Shown here: one piece after another, positions 29,525 through 37,272 of the stretch
Position numbering within the stretch: the stretch's first letter is position 1
Layout: each line of letters opens with the position of its first letter
Assembly (NCBI GenBank): GCA_900471925.1
Contig: UCGV01000001.1
Location: 588,808-652,807 of the forward strand
Reading direction: 5' to 3'
DNA length: 64,000 nt
Source: Hyphomicrobiales bacterium
Lineage (GTDB): Bacteria > Pseudomonadota > Alphaproteobacteria > Rhizobiales > Rhizobiaceae
Made by a program: the position numbers and the translations under genes
Notes under the pieces: generated by a model
What the model saw: only the letters and a program-made list of their open reading frames with translations
Database searches by the model: none
What the model was told of the DNA's origin: nothing

Positions 29525-30817
29525 TTACTTGTTGCCCTTGCCGCCGAACGTATAGCCTGTTTCCACAGTGCCCTTGCCGAACTTGTCGCGCAGCTTGTCC
29601 ATCGCTGCTTCCGCTGCCGCACGCCGGCCGGATTGCCGGTCGATGAGGTCAGGCGGATCGGCACGACCGGCATCTCCGAGGTCTGTGACACCGATGCCGA
29701 TCAGTCGGAATTTCGTGCCGTCCGTTTCCTTTTCCAGAAGCTCGAGCCCGGTACGGAAAATCTTGTCGGCAAGCTGTGTCGGATCTTCGAGCCGCCGGTT
29801 GCGGGTGCGCGATTTGAAATCGGCGGTCTTCATCTTCAGCACCACCGTCTGCCCGGCAATGTCGCTCTTCTTCAGCCGCCAGGAAACCTTCTCCGAGAGA
29901 TTGCGCAGGATCGGGACAAGATCGTCATAGCGCGAGATATCGTCGAAGAAAGTGGTCTCCGAGGACACGCTTTTGGCGGCATCGTTGATATGGACCTCGC
30001 GATCGTCGACGCCGCGCGACAGGCGGGAAAGCCGCTGGCCGATGCTGCCGTAGCGGCGCATCAGGTCGTTCTCCTCCATCTGCTGAAGCTGACCGATCGT
30101 GCGGATACCGTCCGCCTCAAGCGTTGCCGCGAAAGCCTTTCCGACGCCCCAGATGGTCGTCACCGGGCGTGGGGCCAGAAATTCCACCGCCTCTTCACGT
30201 CCGATGACCGAGAAGCCGCGCGGTTTCTGCAAGTCCGAGGCGACCTTGGCGAGGAACTTGCAATAGGAAAGTCCGACCGAGACGGTGATGCCGATTTCGC
30301 TTTCGACGCGGCGTGCGAATTTCGCCAGCGTGCGGGCCGGCGGATCGTGATGCAGCCGTTCGGTGCCGCCGAGTTCCAGGAAGGCCTCGTCGATGGAGAG
30401 AGGCTGTACCAACGGCGTCAGTTCCTGCATCAGCGCTCGAACCTGTCGACCGACCTTTACATATTTCTCCATGTCGGGCCGGATGACGATCGCCTGCGGA
30501 CAGGCTTCCAGCGCCTTGAACATCGGCATGGCCGAACGCACACCATGGATGCGGGCGATGTAGCAGGCAGTGGAGACGACGCCGCGCTTGCCGCCTCCGA
30601 TGATCACGGGCTTGTCTGCGAGCTCCGGATTGTCGCGTTTCTCGACCGCCGCATAGAAGGCATCGCAATCGATATGGGCAAGCGTCAGTTGATAGAGTTC
30701 CTTGTGGCGCACGACGCGCGGGCTGCCGCAGGCATGACAACGACGCAGGTCTCCCTTCTGCTCGGCAAGGCAGTCTCGACAGAAGCCGGTTGTCTTGTCA
30801 GGTGCAGACGTCATCAT
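29525..30817 (-). CDS. dinB: DNA polymerase IV with N-terminal zinc finger
   Basis: This is a Y-family translesion polymerase. Catalytic acidic residues are in [12 protein letters not shown] and [11 protein letters not shown], and the little-finger domain ends the protein (430 residues from 30817). The N-terminus is notable: residues ~12-35 contain GFCRDCL and CHACGSP, a Cx2C...Cx2C zinc ribbon not found in E. coli DinB. The start could be ATG 30817 or 30814, or a frame-open position at 30844 that would add nine residues; I prefer the ATG at 30817. It lies on the opposite strand to its neighbours, convergent with the GNAT-TPR gene. Confidence 0.9.
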   Translation of the reverse strand: MMTSAPDKTTGFCRDCLAEQKGDLRRCHACGSPRVVRHKELYQLTLAHIDCDAFYAAVEKRDNPELADKPVIIGGGKRGVVSTACYIARIHGVRSAMPMFKALEACPQAIVIRPDMEKYVKVGRQVRALMQELTPLVQPLSIDEAFLELGGTERLHHDPPARTLAKFARRVESEIGITVSVGLSYCKFLAKVASDLQKPRGFSVIGREEAVEFLAPRPVTTIWGVGKAFAATLEADGIRTIGQLQQMEENDLMRRYGSIGQRLSRLSRGVDDREVHINDAAKSVSSETTFFDDISRYDDLVPILRNLSEKVSWRLKKSDIAGQTVVLKMKTADFKSRTRNRRLEDPTQLADKIFRTGLELLEKETDGTKFRLIGIGVTDLGDAGRADPPDLIDRQSGRRAAAEAAMDKLRDKFGKGTVETGYTFGGKGNK

Positions 30818-30890
30818 GGGAACAAAGGTTGAACATCGCAACATTAGCCCCTAAGCTTTCGAGTCTCAAGAGCGGGAGGAGGGCTTGGCC

Positions 30891-31478
30891 GTGGATATCG
30901 ATCTTCGTTTTGAACCTGTCACGGCGGAGCGCTGGAACGATTTCGAAAGGCTCTTCGGTCCCCAGGGCGCTTTCTATAATTGCTGGTGCGTGGCGCTACG
31001 TCTGCCGCATGCTGTCCGCACGAAGATGGAGCCTGCCGAGCGCAAGGCCCACATGCAGAACCGTATCGCGAACGGGCCGCCGCCGGGCATTCTCAGCTAT
31101 TCCGAAGGCGAGCCCGTCGCCTGGGTGCAGGTGGGACCGCGCCACGATGTGCCGCAGTTCAATTCGCCGCGCACGGTCTCGAGGCCACTGGAAGAAGGCG
31201 ATGCATTTGATGCTGCGATCTGGGCCGTCAGCTGTTTTTTCCTGTTGCCCAAGCTGCGGGGGAAGGGGCTGAGTCATCAATTGCTGGCAGGTGCAATCAA
31301 TTATGCCCGCAGCCAGGGTGCGCGCCTTCTGGAAGCCTGTCCGATCGACCATGTGAAGCAGTCGAAATCGGTGACGCTCTGTATCGGCTCGGCGGCGGTT
31401 TTCGAAGCGGCCGGTTTCGAGACGATTGCGAGGCGCAAGGATGGAAGGCCGCTCATGCGGCTGGATTTGCATGCCTGA
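30891..31478 (+). CDS. GNAT family N-acetyltransferase
   Basis: This is a soluble 195-residue protein with a GNAT fold: the acetyl-CoA-binding loop is LRGKGLSHQLLAGAINYARSQGARLLEACP (near residue 125), and the C-terminal strands end in RLDLHA. The substrate is not recognisable. The start is taken at GTG 30891, with GGAGGAGGG ending 7 bases upstream; a TTG two codons earlier (30885) is an alternative. The gene is divergent from dinB, and its 3' end overlaps the minus-strand HAD-like gene by 26 bases. Confidence 0.85.
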   Translation: MDIDLRFEPVTAERWNDFERLFGPQGAFYNCWCVALRLPHAVRTKMEPAERKAHMQNRIANGPPPGILSYSEGEPVAWVQVGPRHDVPQFNSPRTVSRPLEEGDAFDAAIWAVSCFFLLPKLRGKGLSHQLLAGAINYARSQGARLLEACPIDHVKQSKSVTLCIGSAAVFEAAGFETIARRKDGRPLMRLDLHA

Positions 31479-32136
31479 TCGTGCGCGCCGCAAGATGCTG
31501 ATCAATCAGCTCAGCGGCATGCACCCAGTCCCGTGCTCGGGCGATATCTTCGGCAGCGGGCGGCGCGAAACGATGAACGGGCGAGTCCGGCATGAGATGA
31601 ATGAGCAGGCAATTGCCGACATGCTCCTTCACGGAATGCAGGTTGCGCGCCATATCATCGATAAAGACGACTGGAAGGTCGCGACCATTATGCAGCGCTT
31701 GCGCGATCGGTCCCTTCGGTTGCTCGCTGGCAAGCAGCGGGAAGGTCAGGCCGGTTCTGTCGAGCAGCCGGCGGCGATGAGCGGAAAACTGCGGCGGCAT
31801 GGCAGTGAGGAACAGGATGTCGGCGTCATCAGACAGGCGTTCCAGCGTCGATACGACAGGATCAAAGGGCGTCTGCCAGCTCTCCTGGTCTTCGAAGAAC
31901 TCCTGGATCAGCCGGCTGACATGCTGATCCTCGAGCGCAAGCCCGTTGGCCTGTGAAACGATATTGCCGTGCAGACGGAAGGAGCGCGGCACGAATTCAT
32001 GTCCGAGGCTTTTGAGGTACAGCTGAAAAGGATCGATGAATTGCAGCACCACATCATCGACATCGCAGACGATAAGCGGCCTTTCGCCGAGGTGGATATG
32101 CGAAATATCGAGGGCAGTGCTTTCGCTCACGGTCAA
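31453..32136 (-). CDS. HAD-superfamily-like hydrolase
   Basis: This 227-residue protein has the fingerprint of haloacid-dehalogenase-like phosphatases: motif I IVCDVDDVVLQF near residue 22, motif II in ILFLTAMPP near residue 110, and motif IV VFIDDMARNLHSV near residue 165. It has no signal peptide. The substrate is unknown. The start codon overlaps the stop of the upstream DUF3572 gene in an ATGA arrangement, so the two are translationally coupled. Confidence 0.8.
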   Translation of the reverse strand: MTVSESTALDISHIHLGERPLIVCDVDDVVLQFIDPFQLYLKSLGHEFVPRSFRLHGNIVSQANGLALEDQHVSRLIQEFFEDQESWQTPFDPVVSTLERLSDDADILFLTAMPPQFSAHRRRLLDRTGLTFPLLASEQPKGPIAQALHNGRDLPVVFIDDMARNLHSVKEHVGNCLLIHLMPDSPVHRFAPPAAEDIARARDWVHAAELIDQHLAARTIRHANPAA

Positions 32137-32444
32137 TATTCCCCGGAATCGAGCCCGGGCGGCGAGAAGTGGCGCCAGGCAGCCGTAAGTGCTTCCGGTA
32201 CAGTGCCCGTCGCCTCGCAGAAGGCCATCGCCGTAGGCTCGTGGTTCATTAGGAAATCCAGCATGCCGGCGAGAAAGCCGGGATCGTTGATGGCGTTGCG
32301 CACCTGTTGCGGCTCGACGCCGGTCAGTGCCAGAAACCGGCCGAACAGATCCGGTTCGTTTGCCAGCCAGCCGAGCACGGCAATGGCTGTTTCTTGCGGA
32401 TTGGCCGACGCAAGTTGTTTCGAAGTCTTGAAGTTGCTTTGCAT
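32133..32444 (-). CDS. DUF3572 family protein
   Basis: This is a small 103-residue helical protein with the family-like features QETAIAVLGWLANEPDLFGRFLALTG and the C-terminal MAFCEATGTVPEALTAAW. It is restricted to alphaproteobacteria as far as I know, and its function is unknown. It is divergently encoded from divK, with a 133-base spacer. It overlaps the HAD-like gene at its stop (ATGA). Confidence 0.85.
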   Translation of the reverse strand: MQSNFKTSKQLASANPQETAIAVLGWLANEPDLFGRFLALTGVEPQQVRNAINDPGFLAGMLDFLMNHEPTAMAFCEATGTVPEALTAAWRHFSPPGLDSGEY

Positions 32445-32478
32445 TGTGGCGGTCGAGTTACCTTTTCTTCAACCAAAT

Positions 32479-32500
32479 ACCGGTAGCTTGCACTATCGGT
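32479..32500. promoter_or_regulatory. inverted repeat in the DUF3572/divK divergent region
   Basis: ACCGGTAG and CTATCGGT are separated by 6 bases (an 8-base arm with one mismatch in DNA, fully paired in RNA with a G-U). It lies between the two divergent genes and could be an operator or an RNA hairpin. No T run follows. Confidence 0.35.
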
Positions 32501-32577
32501 TTCATGGAGCCATTTGTCAGCTAATGTCTTTATCATGGGACATCTGGCTTCAAGAACGGACGTAGGGACAGCGTGCC

Positions 32578-32949
32578 ATGCCCAAACAGGTGATGATAGT
32601 AGAAGATAACGAGCTTAACATGAAGCTCTTTCGCGACCTCATCGAGGCCTCGGGCTACACCACGATCCAGACCCGCAATGGCATGGAAGCGCTTGATCTC
32701 GCGCGCAAACATCGTCCCGATCTTATTCTTATGGATATTCAGCTTCCCGAGGTTTCCGGCCTCGAAGTCACCAAATGGCTGAAGGAAGACGATGAGCTGC
32801 ACGTTATTCCGGTCATTGCCGTCACTGCCTTCGCCATGAAGGGCGACGAGGAGCGGATCAGACAGGGCGGCTGCGAGGCCTATGTCTCCAAGCCGATCTC
32901 CGTTCCGAAATTCATTGAGACGATCAAGACTTATCTGGGCGACGCCTGA
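32578..32949 (+). CDS. divK: single-domain cell-cycle response regulator DivK
   Basis: This is a 123-residue receiver-only response regulator that acts in the alphaproteobacterial cell-cycle pathway, phosphorylated by PleC/DivJ-type kinases and acting on CtrA. The acidic pocket is in MIVEDNELN (near residue 8), the phosphoacceptor Asp is in [10 protein letters not shown] (near residue 53), the conserved Thr/Ala is in VIAVTAFAM, and the Lys is in VSKPIS. Sequence and pairing with pleD 17 bases downstream are characteristic. Confidence 0.96.
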   Translation: MPKQVMIVEDNELNMKLFRDLIEASGYTTIQTRNGMEALDLARKHRPDLILMDIQLPEVSGLEVTKWLKEDDELHVIPVIAVTAFAMKGDEERIRQGGCEAYVSKPISVPKFIETIKTYLGDA

Positions 32950-32966
32950 GGCATCGGAAAAGATCC

Positions 32967-34340
32967 ATGACTGCGCGAATACTGGTTGTTGACGATATCC
33001 CGGCAAATGTGAAGTTGCTCGAAGCGCGGCTTCTGGCCGAATATTTCGACGTGCTGACCGCCGCCGATGGTCATGAGGCGCTGGCGATCTGCGACCGCAA
33101 CCAGGTCGATCTCATTTTGCTCGACATCATGATGCCCGGTATCGACGGGTTCGAAGTATGCGAGCGGCTGAAGGCCAATCCGAAAACGGCTCATATTCCC
33201 GTCGTGATGGTCACCGCGCTCGATCAGCCGGCAGACCGTGTGCGCGGCCTCAAAGCCGGTGCCGACGATTTCCTGACCAAGCCGGTCAACGACCTGCAGC
33301 TTATCTCGCGCGTTAAAAGCCTGCTGCGCCTCAAGACACTGAGCGACGAACTGCGCGTGCGTGCCGAGACGGCTCACACGATGGGCATGGACGAACTGAT
33401 GCGGGGCGGCGACGGACGCGCCGACGAGGCTGGACAAGTCCTGCTGGTCGATAGCCGTGCCAACTCGCAGGAACGCATCATCAAGACGCTGAAGCCCGTC
33501 GCCGACGTCACTGCCATCTCCGATCCGCAAGCCGCCCTTTTCGAGGCGGCGGAGAGCGCCTTCGAACTCGTGATCGTCAACGCCAATTTCGATGACTACG
33601 ATCCGCTCCGGCTCTGCTCGCAGTTCCGTTCTCTGGAACGAACCCGCTTCCTGCCGATCCTGATCATCACGGAACAGGGGGCTGACGAGATGGTGATCCG
33701 CGCCCTCGACCTCGGCGTCAACGATTATATCGTTCGCCCCGTCGATCCGAACGAGCTGGTTGCCCGCAGTCTGACCCAGATCCGCCGCAAGCGCTATAAC
33801 GACCGGCTACGCGCCAGCGTCAAGCAGACGATCGAGCTCGCTGTCACCGATCCCCTGACCGGCCTTAACAACCGACGTTATCTCGATAATCATCTCAACA
33901 TACTCTTCAACCGCTCCATGGCTCGCGGACGGCCGCTCTCGGTCCTGATCACCGATATCGACCGTTTCAAGCAGGTCAACGATACCTACGGGCATGACGG
34001 TGGCGATGAAGTGTTGAAGGAATTTGCAAGCCGCGTGCGGTCGACCGTCCGCGGTGCCGATCTCGCCTGCCGTTTCGGTGGCGAGGAGTTCGTCGTTGTC
34101 ATGCCGGACACTTCGCCCGAGGTCGCTGCGGCCGTTGCCGAGCGACTGCGCGCAGCCATCGAAAGCACGCCATTCCTGCTGAAGTCGTCAGGGGAGATGC
34201 TGAGCGTAACCGCCTCTTTCGGCATATCATCGCGCATACCCTCGGTAATTACGCCCGACCAGCTGATGAAGCAGGCAGACCTTGCGCTTTACGAAGCGAA
34301 GAATACCGGCCGCAACAGGGTTGTCGCTGCCGCGGCTTAG
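32967..34340 (+). CDS. pleD: diguanylate cyclase response regulator PleD
   Basis: This 457-residue protein is a receiver-receiver-GGDEF enzyme making cyclic di-GMP. The first receiver (1-120) has the phosphoacceptor Asp in LILLDIMMPGIDG. The second (about 150-275) is degenerate. The cyclase domain has the active-site GGEEF in ADLACRFGGEEFVVVMP near residue 371. The RxxD inhibitory site (RGAD) lies the canonical five residues before GGEEF, so product feedback inhibition is likely retained. It forms an operon with divK, as in Caulobacter and rhizobia. Confidence 0.97.
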   Translation: MTARILVVDDIPANVKLLEARLLAEYFDVLTAADGHEALAICDRNQVDLILLDIMMPGIDGFEVCERLKANPKTAHIPVVMVTALDQPADRVRGLKAGADDFLTKPVNDLQLISRVKSLLRLKTLSDELRVRAETAHTMGMDELMRGGDGRADEAGQVLLVDSRANSQERIIKTLKPVADVTAISDPQAALFEAAESAFELVIVNANFDDYDPLRLCSQFRSLERTRFLPILIITEQGADEMVIRALDLGVNDYIVRPVDPNELVARSLTQIRRKRYNDRLRASVKQTIELAVTDPLTGLNNRRYLDNHLNILFNRSMARGRPLSVLITDIDRFKQVNDTYGHDGGDEVLKEFASRVRSTVRGADLACRFGGEEFVVVMPDTSPEVAAAVAERLRAAIESTPFLLKSSGEMLSVTASFGISSRIPSVITPDQLMKQADLALYEAKNTGRNRVVAAAA

Positions 34341-34779
34341 AGACGCATTCGTTTGGCGACGCGTTGGCTGAAGTTATCCACTGATGGTGGCTGAACCTTA
34401 CGAATATTTAATGTTGGCGGCTGCAGCAGAGGGGCTTGTTTTTCAAGTCGATAGCCCAAAAATGGACTTTAAAGCGTGTTTTCTGGAATGACACGTTTCG
34501 TCTGCTCCCTAAAAATAGAGGCCGTGCGCGAAAATAGAAGAGTGGAATATAAATCGCTGATGAGTGGTCTTTTGGCGTAATTCCTATTTTTAAAAATGTA
34601 ACGCCGACGCTTTACGTAAGGGGAAGTTGCGCTGCTGTTATTGTAATATATTTATGAAGTTCTTTGGAGTTTGAAATATTGTCCTTTTGGTAAAAGAGAA
34701 TTGGGAGCGTCTTTACACGTACCAAAACTGGACTTTTAACCATAGAATCACGCCCGGAAATTTTACCATTAAGAATTTG

Positions 34780-34808
34780 TTGATTTTCTTTCATTTTTGC
34801 GCAAATTA
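34780..34808 (+). promoter_or_regulatory. tentative promoter of the pleD-rpmG RNA
   Basis: A TTGATT hexamer (34780-34785) and an AAATTA-type -10 (34803-34808) are 17 bases apart, in the AT-rich segment. Transcription would begin about 34815, just before the first hairpin of the RNA candidate. Only a weak sequence match supports this. Confidence 0.35.
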
Positions 34809-34814
34809 TCGGCT

Positions 34815-35007
34815 CAGAACACAAAGCGCTCCGAGTAAGGAGCTACCGATACCCCATGATGCTCAGGTCCGCCGCATCTCCTGGGTCGTGGGGTCGGTCG
34901 GCTAGTACGCAAATTTAAACGGTTCCTCGTGCCGTTTTGCATGCTGGCCGACCCCCTTTTCGAAAAAACGCCGCCACTTCCCGAAGATGGAAGGGCGGCG
35001 TTTTTTT
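34815..35007 (+). ncRNA. candidate structured small RNA with alternative hairpins
   Basis: By hand pairing, hairpin 1 (about 34841-34903) pairs AGC..ACCGA..CCCCA..CAGG with CCTG..TGGGG..TCGGT..GCT. Hairpin 2 (about 34890-34955) pairs GGGGTCGG..GC and GCAAA with TTTTGC..GCCGACCCC. The two share bases 34890-34903, so they cannot both form. They are followed by a very strong terminator stem with 7 T. No plus-strand gene follows, so a free RNA is likeliest, although the layout also recalls an attenuator. Rhizobial small-RNA families occur near such genes; I cannot assign one. Confidence 0.6.
34963..35007 (+). terminator. strong intrinsic terminator of the candidate small RNA
   Basis: The stem pairs CGCCGCC (34969-34975) with GGCGGCG (34994-35000) and CTTCC (34977-34981) with GGAAG (34989-34993), around a CGAAGAT loop, and is followed by seven T. 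The flanking A run makes it also usable from the other strand. Confidence 0.85.
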
Positions 35008-35045
35008 GTTTGCGCTATCATTATTTTAGAAAATGAAAATACAAA

Positions 35046-35080
35046 GAAAAAGCGCGCAACCCGAAGGCGCGCGCTTTTTA
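35046..35080 (-). terminator. intrinsic terminator of rpmG
   Basis: A GC stem (AGCGCGC at 35051-35057 pairing GCGCGCT at 35069-35075) is followed, on the minus strand, by a T run (complement of AAAGAAAA just left of the stem). It lies about 20 bases beyond the rpmG stop. Confidence 0.8.
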
Positions 35081-35101
35081 AAAGTCCGCAAGATCAGGTG
35101 A

Positions 35102-35269
35102 TTACTTGATCTTGGTTTCCTTGAACTCGACGTGCTTCTTAGCAATCGGGTCGTACTTGGTCTTCGTCATCTTGTCCGTCATCGTACGGCTGTTCTTCGT
35201 CGTGACGTAGAAGAAACCGGTGTCGGCCGTCGACAGAAGCTTGATCTTGATAGTGGTAGCCTTGGCCAT
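35102..35269 (-). CDS. rpmG: 50S ribosomal protein L33
   Basis: This 55-residue ribosomal protein reads [20 protein letters not shown]... with the conserved [21 protein letters not shown] and the [12 protein letters not shown] end. It has no CxxC pair, so it is the zinc-free (C-minus) form. The gene is minus strand and stands alone. Its leader contains a hairpin, CCGTGGA/TCCACGG (35297-35323), which may have a regulatory role. Confidence 0.98.
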   Translation of the reverse strand: MAKATTIKIKLLSTADTGFFYVTTKNSRTMTDKMTKTKYDPIAKKHVEFKETKIK

Positions 35270-35296
35270 GGTCGTCCTGCCTTTAAGAAAATGAAA

Positions 35297-35323
35297 GCCG
35301 TGGAAAGCCGGATAGGCTCCACG
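35297..35323 (-). promoter_or_regulatory. hairpin in the rpmG leader
   Basis: A perfect 7-base-pair stem, CCGTGGA/TCCACGG, with a 13-base loop lies 28 bases upstream of the rpmG start. A -35-like TTGACT on the minus strand (plus AGTCAA, 35361-35366) lies further upstream, so the hairpin is inside the predicted leader. Confidence 0.4.
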
Positions 35324-35362
35324 GCAAATTCTGGCGCGAAACTACGAATCTAGCCCGAAAAG

Positions 35363-36547
35363 TCAAGCCCGCTTTCCAAGGAAAAGCAGTCTTATGCCGG
35401 CAAGCACGGCATAAAGCCCGAAGAAACAGGCAATTGCCCAGGCAAAACCATTGTTTCCGGCAACATCGATCGCGGCGCCGATCACTTGCGGGCCGGCAAC
35501 CGTGCCGACCGCATAACAGAAAACAAAAGCCGCATTGGCCGCCGCAAGGTCAGAACCTGTCAGCCGCGAGCCGAGATGGCTGAGCCCGACCGTATAGAGG
35601 CCGGAGACGCAGCCACCCCAGAAAAGCAGGATTCCGGCCATGAGCAGCCAATTATCGACGAGCAAAGGCAACAGCATCGTGCCAACGAAACCGGTGAACG
35701 CCATCAGCACCAGCAGGGGACGTTTGTCTTTGATCCGATCGGAAAGCAGCCCGAGTGGGATCTGGAAGATCACATTACCCACTCCCATCATGGTGAGAAG
35801 CAGTGCCGCCTGCGATTCGCTGAAATGGGCGCGCACCGCAAAGATCGGAAAAAGCGAGAGGCCACCGGCTTCGACCGCGCCGAAGATGAAGACGGCAGCG
35901 GTTGCCGTCGGCACCAGGAAGACGTAGCGCATGAAATGCAGCTCCGGCTTTTCATCCAGCACAGGGCTTTCGTGGCGGGCTATGAAGATTGGGATGGCAG
36001 CGAGCAGGATCGCGAAGGCACCGACCAGGAAGGGCAGGATGCCGTCGCTGCCGAGCAGCGAGAAGATCAGTGGTCCTGCGGCAAAGCCAAGTGAGAGCAC
36101 TGTCGCATAGATGCCAAGCACGAAGCCGCGCTTGGAGGGTGGCGAGGCGGCATTGATCCAGAATTCCGACAGGATGAAGAGCGTGGTCGTCGCGCCGTGG
36201 AAAGCGAAACGCAGCGGAAACCACATCCAGAAGTCCTGCGCATAATAAAAGCCGAGCGCGCTGAGCGCCGAGATCAGCACGGCGCACATCATGGTCGGCG
36301 CCACGCCGTATTTATGCGCCAGCTTGGTGGTGATCGGCGCCGCCGCCATCGCGGCGATACCGGCCATGGCGGTATTGAGGCCGATCAGGGTGGAGGAGAT
36401 GCCGCGCTTTTCGAGGATGATACTGAGAAGAGGAAGCCCCAGGCCGATTGCGATGCCGACTGCGGAAATGGACGAGATGGCTGCCACCAGAGAAGGCCAA
36501 TGGATTTCCTCGACATCGCCCGGTGTGCCGTTTCTCGGCTGAGACAT
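35363..36547 (-). CDS. MFS transporter
   Basis: This 394-residue polytopic protein has about 12 predicted membrane helices and an MFS-like organisation. A cytoplasmic loop with the conserved basic pattern LSDRIKDKRP lies near residue 265, the equivalent of the MFS loop motif in the second half. Family-like stretches include EFWINAASPPSKRGFVLGIYATVLSLGFAAGP near residue 125. It resembles the YcaD/uncharacterised MFS group; the substrate is not predictable. It ends just before the rpmG promoter region and is on the same strand. Confidence 0.88.
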   Translation of the reverse strand: MSQPRNGTPGDVEEIHWPSLVAAISSISAVGIAIGLGLPLLSIILEKRGISSTLIGLNTAMAGIAAMAAAPITTKLAHKYGVAPTMMCAVLISALSALGFYYAQDFWMWFPLRFAFHGATTTLFILSEFWINAASPPSKRGFVLGIYATVLSLGFAAGPLIFSLLGSDGILPFLVGAFAILLAAIPIFIARHESPVLDEKPELHFMRYVFLVPTATAAVFIFGAVEAGGLSLFPIFAVRAHFSESQAALLLTMMGVGNVIFQIPLGLLSDRIKDKRPLLVLMAFTGFVGTMLLPLLVDNWLLMAGILLFWGGCVSGLYTVGLSHLGSRLTGSDLAAANAAFVFCYAVGTVAGPQVIGAAIDVAGNNGFAWAIACFFGLYAVLAGIRLLFLGKRA

Positions 36548-36799
36548 TTATCCATCCTTAGAGAAGTACGCGAACGAATCGTCCGTATGGGTGTCACATA
36601 GAAGGACATAGGCATGCCAAATCCAGGTGACGGGCAGGGTTTCATAATATTTCCAGCATCCGCCGGCAATTTCTGGAGTGTAAGCCTTCCCCGCACAAGA
36701 AATGATTACCGTTTCGGCCCGCCGCGAATAGTCGGCTACAGGCCATGGCGCCCCTGCCGCTGCCACTACACGCGAAATATGTCTGGAAGGTGAAGGTGT

Positions 36800-37252
36800 T
36801 CAAGCTTGCCGGCCGGGTATATCGTAGTCATCGGGTTCGTCGTCATGGCCGCCGAAACCATGCATTTTTAAGGCCCATTGCAGGCCTATGACGCCACCCT
36901 TGATCGGCTGGATCGAAACGAGTGCGGTGATGATGGTAATCGGTGTCCAGATGGCGAGGTGCACCCAGACAGGCAGCACGACCGCCATGTCCGTCAGCAT
37001 GAAGCCGCCGATGACGATATGGCCAAGAACCAGGATGACGAGATAAGGCGGCAGGTCGTCGGCCCGCTGGTGATACATCGCCTCGCCGCATGCAGCGCAA
37101 TGATCGACCGGCTTCAGAAAAGCACGGAACAGCTTGCCGCTACCGCAGGCCGGACAGCGGTTCAGAAAGCCACGCATAATGGAGCGTCCGAGCGGGCGCT
37201 CGGCATCGGTCGTATCGCCGTAGCGGACAACCTCGTCTGTCGGTGTGCTCAT
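36800..37252 (-). CDS. DUF983 family protein
   Basis: This 150-residue protein has an N-terminal zinc-ribbon (Cx2C...Cx2C: CPACGSGKLF and CAACGEAMY, residues ~33-57) followed by two transmembrane helices (about 70-90 and 95-118). The pattern MRGFLNRCPACGSGKLF is characteristic of DUF983. Its function is unknown. It lies 20 bases after rnr on the minus strand, in the order topA-rnr-DUF983 that I recall from related rhizobia. Confidence 0.92.
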   Translation of the reverse strand: MSTPTDEVVRYGDTTDAERPLGRSIMRGFLNRCPACGSGKLFRAFLKPVDHCAACGEAMYHQRADDLPPYLVILVLGHIVIGGFMLTDMAVVLPVWVHLAIWTPITIITALVSIQPIKGGVIGLQWALKMHGFGGHDDEPDDYDIPGRQA

Positions 37253-37272
37253 CGATCGTTTCCTTCTCGGAA

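Larger units (their letters stand above)
34341..35101. other. 761-base non-coding interval between pleD and rpmG
   Basis: No gene is supported. Roughly 34480-34830 is strikingly AT-rich compared with the rest of the window and contains only short unconvincing frames. The right half contains a structured RNA candidate with its own terminator (34830-35007), and then the rpmG terminator (35046-35080). Confidence 0.7.

Noticed and set aside
36548..36766. A 72-codon minus frame upstream of the MFS transporter
   Set aside because: No ribosome site, odd composition and it fills the promoter region of the MFS gene.
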